A stretch of DNA of 64,000 bases, taken from the NCBI GenBank assembly GCA_030248215.1, contig JASANG010002922.1:124001-188000 (forward strand), in the 5' to 3' direction. Made by a program: the position numbers and the translations under genes. The notes below the pieces were generated by a model. It was not told where the DNA came from and did no database searches. It saw nothing but the letters and a program-made list of their open reading frames with translations. The stretch is from Enoplolaimus lenunculus (lineage: Eukaryota > Nematoda > Enoplea > Enoplida > Thoracostomopsidae). Below are positions 57,901-64,000 of this stretch, in pieces. How positions within the stretch are numbered: position 1 is the stretch's first letter; each line of letters opens with the position of its first letter.

Positions 57901-60900
57901 TTTGGAAATAATTTTTCAAACTTGCACAAAAATTGCAGTGACTGCGAATGATTATGAATAATTTTTGCAAAAACCAGTTAAAATTCCAGTTCCTGTATCG
58001 CATAAAGCCGGATACAGGAACCGAAATAGAATTTTTGCAAGAATTCCCATGAAAGCCTTTTACCTGTTGTCGCAAAGCTGGTACGATTCCTGCCCAACAG
58101 CGACCCGATCGACAAAACTCGGACCCGTTTCAACGCTGAACCGGCGCGTTGCTTTTGTTTTTCACGAATCCTTGAACTACGACTACCACTGCTGCCTGGG
58201 GATTTGTTTGGGCTTTTGGTTGGCGAAACTCTGTGCTTTCCATCAGCTGTAATGTCACCCGGATGATCGTTTCCAGAACGATTGCTTGAAAATACTTTTG
58301 AAAGAGCATTCGAAACCGGAGACGTTGTATTGCTGGTTGAAATGAGTTTCTTTTTGAACATTGAAGGTTTTGACGCTGATGTGTCCGTAGATGCACCTGA
58401 GTTTTTAGTGTCATGGACAGTCTGAAAGGAATGCAACAATATCGTGCGACACGAAGTAACTTCTTAGGACGTACTATGATGGGCACATAAGCAAAAAAAC
58501 TTGTAACCTAATACGGCACTAAAGACCTAATGTCAGCAGATAAATCAGCTCATATTGGGTCTTGCAACCGGCCAACCATACCGACTGACCGCAACAGCCG
58601 TGATATGGGAAGCACAGCTTGTCCTTTGTATCAGACAGCGAACGAAAATGTACGCAGTTTTGCACACCTTTTCCAGCAACAGATCCTCGAAATATAAATA
58701 TCAAAATGTAACTACTTAAGAAAATTTTAGAAGCGTGCTTAGAAATATCTGTTCTGTTTCCACTGGAATAGTGGCCTTATTTAGTGCCCGTATATTTCAT
58801 TTTAAGCAGCTTTACGAATTGTTAAGGCTCAATTTATGCTTCGCACACTATTATCCAAACATACCACTTACCAACTGCTTTGCAGCATAACCCGGAACTT
58901 TTCCCATACCAGATGTTCCTAAAACAAAATGCAAAAATATACGCTAAAAACAAATATAACAAAATGCTGAACAAAAAACTGCGGCGACTATTTTCAGCCT
59001 TAAAAAGTTGACTTCGCAAATTTAAAAAATACTTACTTACGCACCACAAAGAATTACAAAGAAACTCTGTAATACGAAATAACGCAACATTAAAAAATAA
59101 TTGCAACGTACATCATAACGAAAATATGCATAAAAATCAATCATAACAGCAGTAATTAAAAAATGTAAAACACACCTTTTTAATCAAAACCTATATTTTA
59201 AATCTACATTTAAAAATAAAACCTGCATTTAAAATCAAAACATACTATAGACTAGTTGTTTGGTCACATTCGACGCGTTTCCTGCATGCTGTTGTCTGCT
59301 GCTGTTCAAATTTCGGCCACTGCCGCTGTTATGGCCCGCACTGGCTGACGCTGTGTCTTTTTTAATTTCAAGCAAATCAGCAATGAGATCCATTTTGTAC
59401 GCACGAGCTTTTTGTCGTCCCTGAAAGAGTATGATTGGCGCTATATTAAACCAATTTCTAGCGACACCCAGCACTTACAGTAACAATAGAATGAAAAACC
59501 TATTCAGCGGTTAACCAATCAATATCGTTGGGGTGGAAGTATACTTGTCGTGCGGCGCCCGTCTGGATTTACAACGATCAGACAGCAGTAATCATGAAAT
59601 ACCTGCTCCAGTGACCGTGCTTAACTCAAAACTTGCTTTACCGACATTATGACTGGATTTTATCGTTCGACGTATTTGCTATAAAGATAGCCTTATAGTC
59701 ACAAATATATCAAGCCCACCGCGGTAAAACAAAACAACATGAAAATCTACTAGAACACAATACTGTTTTACTTTCGTTAGCCGTTGCTTCGCGGCCATAC
59801 AACGAATATGATCGTCAAATACCAATTTCGCGGCAAGAACTGGTCTACCTACATGTACCGATGGGGGCAACCCAGCGGTTCCGCCTCGACTCGCAATTTT
59901 CGCAACAGACGTCGGCTGATGTATTGTCACATGAAGTGCACGGCTGTCTTCTTTATCACCAGTGACTTCTAAGTCCTAAAACAAAACAATAACTCTTTAC
60001 CACAGTGTTTCAATCTGTAATATAAAAACGTATTTTCGGCACGTTTCCAGCATGCTTTGTTTAACATAATTCATAGCACTGGGGCGACCACTGTAAACTA
60101 ATGGCTGAACTAGACCAGGGTTTTTTTCATCTCAAAATTATGGGCCAATTGGACCTTGAACACAAATTTTTAGGGGCAAATCAGAATTTTTAGGGGCCAA
60201 CTGTGAAAAGTGTTATTATATGTGAAATTTCAATCTTTTAAAAAAAGCACATAATCGTAAGAAGTTTGATTTAATCAAATAATACTATTTTTCACATTAT
60301 ATGGTGTATTGAAGTGAAATAATAAGTACTAAATCAAGTAGCGCCGCAGGCGAAGTTTTCAAATTTGTATTCACCAGGGAATAAAATTGCAACCTAATTC
60401 TGAAAAACAGCTTGAAAAAAATTTAAGGGACAATTGGCCCCCAACCCCAAATTTCTAGGGCCCCTACATTTGCGAAAAAAACAATGAACTAGACTTTTTG
60501 ATATGATTACAATGGTTGTCGGCAGCGTACAAAATTGAACGCAAATTGCCCTAAGACGCCAGACGGTACAACAATCCAATTTTTAAATGAAAAATTTGTA
60601 TTTTAGAGCACCACCAGTATTTCAACACCTTGTTTCTACATCATAATAAAAATCAACAAACTACAGTGTAAAATATACTAACTACCGGAGTTCAACCGGA
60701 ATTCCTGTTCCGGCCGGAATTCCTGCAAAAATTCAATTCCTGTTCCTGCATTTAAAGATGCAGGAACCGGAATTTTTACGGTTTTGTCGCAAATTATGCC
60801 TAATCATTTAAACATTGAAAACTTTGTCATTCAAAAATTGCTATTTCGACATGAGTGTTTTCCAATTACTTCAAATTTAATGAACTGTTTCTGTTATGTT

Positions 60901-63674
60901 TCGCAGAAAACAGTTCAAAATTGGCTTAAGCCGTTTTTGGCAAAGTTTTCAGAAAAGGCCAACAGTAACTCGGTGATGAAGTTCCGGTTCCTGCAAAAAA
61001 ATTCAATTCCTGTTCCGGTTCCTGCAAAAAAATTGAATTCCTGTTCCGGCAAAATTTAGTTCCTATTGGAAGCCTGTACCAATGTGTATTATCTTAGCTA
61101 TCCGAAGTAAACAAAATCAGTAAACTAACCTGAAGAAATCCAACAAACCGTACAACCCCCCATCCCATCATTTTGGCATCCGGCTCAACCAGTATCATTT
61201 GGAGACCATCAGTGACTAGAAACCGTTTTAATTTTCTGAAACCGCAAAAAGACACATAAAACCGCAAGCTCAACCATAAATAATGGTACATTATTTAAAT
61301 CCCAGTCGATCAATAGATGCGATGTATCTAACGGCTCTGAATTTAAAGTGATTGATGCCACCAAGAGTGGATAATCGCTAATCAACAAGAGTGTGCAACT
61401 GGGCACATTCTGTGTAGAAAAAATGTACCCGGCACGCGTTGCGTTTTTGCCCTACTCCCCCCCTTTTGCTTAGTGGGGGTACAACCGATGCGAATCATGG
61501 CACTTTACGTATACGGCGTCAAACATGCTCCATTATAGTTTAATTTAGGGGTATTCATGCGCTAGCGACCCCCCTCTAAACAACGGGGGTCAGCCAAAAA
61601 CGCAACACCGGTGGTACATTTTCTACCATGCGGAAACCTTTGAGTTAGAGACTCTTGTATCATGCACTCTTGATGCCGCTAAATGGATGTTAAAAGCATA
61701 AGTTCTTTCGAACACAATTGGGAATGGAAAACCGAAAACCTCTATGGATATAAATATAAAAAATACACAGAATACGAAATCAGCCATATTTCTGACAGCA
61801 CTGCCCCTTCTCAACTTAGCCTAAATCAAGTTCATGGCACAGCGAAAAACATCCAACAAAACCTGTTGAAGAACTACACTAAATCAGCCTACACACTTAC
61901 GCTTCGTTTTGTACTACGGTGCACGACAGTAGGTCGCTATTGCCTAAAACAAAACTAGAACCAGTTAGACATCTACACAACTTTTTCTGCAAAATAAGCC
62001 ACTTTTTCTGCAAAATAAGCCAAGAAAATGGAGCCAAGAAGTTTTCAATAAAGATTACATCACGATGCTGGTCCTCTGTTTCAACCCGGTGACCCTATTC
62101 CTGAATAAGTATAGAACCTATAACCAGTTAGCGATAAATTTCACACCGACGACTTCTGATTTCACACCGACAACTTCTGCAATTGCGGTCTGGTTTGAAA
62201 ACTACAAGACGAATTACAAACTGGTGATAGGTGCTACACACTTAACAACACAGACCACGATAACAAGATAACAGACTAAATATTCACATCAGTCTTCAAT
62301 AAGCCACACAAACTATTCTGAATAGTCAATTGCCCCCTTCTAATTACATATTCGCAAATCATAAGGGTGGCGTTACATATACTTTTTTTACTATTTAATC
62401 GCCGTCGTCCAGCGTCTCAGGTGCCGCTTGGATTTCGTTCGGCACTGTGCGGTAACGCACGTGATTTGTCGTACAGCACCACATAACATCAAATAAACAA
62501 ATAATTTTTAGTTGAGGCGCCGGCCGATACCAGACGTCGCCTTAGGAGGAGTACAACTTAGACATGCTTAATCCACTAGCATTACACTCAGTGGCTTTTC
62601 AATGAAGTTTCTTGTAATTAAAATAGTTGATATACCTCAATAAATTATCCACAGAAACACTCGCTACTCAAAATGCCACTTACTTAAATTCAAACTATCA
62701 TTAACGTTGACAATATCATCGGTTTGCATTAACGGCAATTTTGAATCCGTTTCATTGTTCAATTGAAGCAACAACGCACGCAAACACAGATAGACACGAA
62801 TTGCCTGAAACAAAAAAATGACTATTCTTTGTAACTCAGTATTGAAAATTCAGTTTATCAGAGTAAATACTCGTAACGACCAATACACATACTTGATATT
62901 GTAGAAATGCGTTTCGAATAACAACCACTCGCACCTCATCTGGCGGCCCGGTAACCTTTCAACTATAGAATTCTGCCATGTTCCGAATGGTTTTTATCAG
63001 TGAACTTCACAAAAATGCAACAGATTGCATTCAGAACAAAATGCACCCAGAGCGTAACTTTGTGTTTTTCTCACCTCCCCACTAAAAACTTCGTTTTAAA
63101 TTTTATCTAACTTATTATTGGTATATACTGTATTTTCGTGTCAATTCCTCATACAGAACAGCTAGTGTCAATTCAACATACAGAACAGCTATATAAATAA
63201 GCAAATACCACAACCTTTGTCGACACATAGACCACCACATAAACCTACGATCTTTTAACTGAGGTTAGATACTGATTAGAAATTTTTGAATCATACTTTC
63301 TTGAGGCTAATTAAGAGTTGAACAATAGTAATTACATGGACACACCCCACATTACACCTCTCAAGTTGGGATATTTGTTGCTGCTTGGTTTTTCTAACCA
63401 ACACACAATTGCCGTCAAATATAACAATAATGGTCCACGTTCACGACACCCACAATCATACCAGAACCCATATACCTTTGCAAAGCTCTGATTTCCACAG
63501 CAAATTGAGCTCATATATTCCAAATTTAGACACCGTTCTTACCCGTCGACACTGTTCATGATCGCCACATGGGAGCCGCTTTTGAAAATCAAGACCCGAC
63601 AATGGTGTTGATACCGGCGGTACCAAAAAATAAACATCCGAGCTTAAAAACGCGATACTCCAATTGCGACTACG
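54977..63674 (-). CDS. gop-1: CLEC16A / gop-1 orthologue, 3' part (5' end outside window)
   Basis: Eleven exons (minus strand): 63674-63543, 62804-62684, 61943-61901, 61235-61130, 59975-59772, 59420-59246, 58918-58872, 58421-58064, 57182-56911, 56003-55829, 55614-54977. All phases agree, giving 2271 bases: 756 residues plus stop. CLEC16A (Drosophila ema, C. elegans GOP-1) is a membrane-associated endosomal protein acting in endosome and lysosome maturation, autophagy and mitophagy. Despite its name it has no working lectin domain. Segments matching human CLEC16A from memory: PPVSTPLSGLDFQKRLPCGD, AIRVYLCLRALLLQLN, LVEPDAKMMGWGVVRF, EDSRALHVTIHQP, FDDHIRCMAAKQRLTKGRQK and KVPGYA. The first four exons cover the conserved C-terminal fold. 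The tail after ARAYKMDLIADLLEI is about 550 residues, Ser/Thr-rich and probably disordered, far longer than the roughly 200 in human. Exons of 43 and 47 bases are notably short. It lies upstream of GPN1 on the same strand. Confidence 0.95.
56132..56295 (+). repeat. Dispersed 170-180-bp repeat, copy 2
   Basis: Matches 43422-43600, with TAGACCAAGATAACTACCGG at the start and TTTTTTCAGAAATCTC at the end. It lies in a gop-1 intron just left of exon 56911-57182. Confidence 0.5.
60100..61080. repeat. Intronic repeats: GGGGCCAA/TTGGCCCC pair and ATTCCTGTTCCGG cluster
   Basis: Around 60140-60200 and 60425-60465 TTTTTAGGGGCCAAC and AATTGGCCCCCAACC form a long inverted pair. From 60690 to 61065 words such as GGAATTCCTGTTCCGG and GTTCCTGCAAAAA recur at least six times in both senses. 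Related words occur at 57975-58040 and 160-200. Both sit in the gop-1 intron between 59976 and 61129. Confidence 0.5.
61372..61672. mobile_element. CAAGAGTGG inverted-repeat element, copy 4
   Basis: Left CAAGAGTGGATAATCGC, right CATGCACTCTTG, flanked by ATGCCAC and ATGCCGC (near-perfect 7-bp duplication). In the gop-1 intron between the 43-base and 106-base exons. Confidence 0.8.
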
Positions 63675-64000
63675 CTAAAACATAACAATGCCGCAATTCA
63701 TAGCCGGCAAACCTTTTGAGCACTCAAGACATGCAACAAGACCGATATTCTCAAATTAGCACAACTCCTGCTGGAGGGCTGGTTTTCCAAGAGTTGCAGC
63801 TAATGAGCGAACACCTAAACACTGGCCTATCAAATTCTAGGGTGCATCCAACAGAACGCGGGTTATTAATCTTATATTTTTAACAATTATCACTTAAACT
63901 CCAAGTAATTTCTACCAGCAAAAGTGCTTCAGCAAATGTAAATTCAAGCTAGTAAACTCGGTGGAGAGATGATTTTAGCATAGCCAAAAATTAGCGAAGC

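Noticed and set aside
58519-58704. Additional gop-1 exon
   Set aside because: The neighbouring exons 58918-58872 and 58421-58064 join in phase without it, and its residues resemble no part of CLEC16A.

Overview
The window is eukaryotic, AT-rich and dominated by transposon debris. Three multi-exon host genes can be rebuilt, and a fourth is probably present as a terminal exon. A nematode is the best reading. Splice acceptors are short (TTTCAG or TTTTAG) and donors are GTAAGT-like. The potassium channel has a nematode TWK-style C-terminal half. One exon looks like the nematode carbohydrate sulfotransferase family. The gene pair CLEC16A/gop-1 followed by GPN1/gop-2 on one strand recalls the start of the gro-1 operon of Caenorhabditis elegans. 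Many small elements also carry TTAGGC, the nematode telomere hexamer, in their cores. Introns of several kilobases point to a larger, more repeat-rich genome than C. elegans. The species cannot be named.

Layout. 1-23.8 kb is mostly repeats: foldback elements rich in GAGTCA, TTAGGC-core elements, a nine-unit 217-bp satellite (11404-13356), a GC-richer island with covarying hairpins (14521-14665), and one probable sulfotransferase exon (5496 to about 5960, minus). 23865-35501 (plus) is a complete-looking two-pore-domain K+ channel gene of eight recognised exons, with one unresolved junction. 35.5-42.8 kb is intergenic, with a 39-bp tandem array and more small elements. 42842-51404 (minus) is the complete GPN1 GTPase gene: eleven exons, 399 residues. 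51.4-55.0 kb is a transposon-filled spacer. From 54977 to the right edge (minus) lie eleven 3' exons of CLEC16A/gop-1, encoding 756 residues. Its 5' part is outside the window.

Repeats. At least eight small inverted-repeat element families can be separated: (i) TGAGTCA-rich foldbacks, (ii) TTAGGC-core elements with GGCCCATGT ends, (iii) CAAGAGTGG elements with 7-8 bp duplications, (iv) a CAGTGGCGGATCC hAT element with a perfect 8-bp duplication, (v) TTAA/CCCTTTCTCAC piggyBac-like elements with a tRNA-like core, (vi) TATTCTCAAATG elements, (vii) TATTCACACGTGCAAG elements, and (viii) an ATTGAGCGAAGC element of up to about 950 bp with internal tandem units. Two nestings are visible: family i inside family v, and family viii inside family ii. 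No transposase, LTR element or virus-like gene was recognised.

GPN1 acts in RNA polymerase II import and assembly. CLEC16A/GOP-1 acts in endosome and lysosome maturation and mitophagy. The K+ channel sets membrane potential. The first two look physically linked by descent rather than by a shared pathway.
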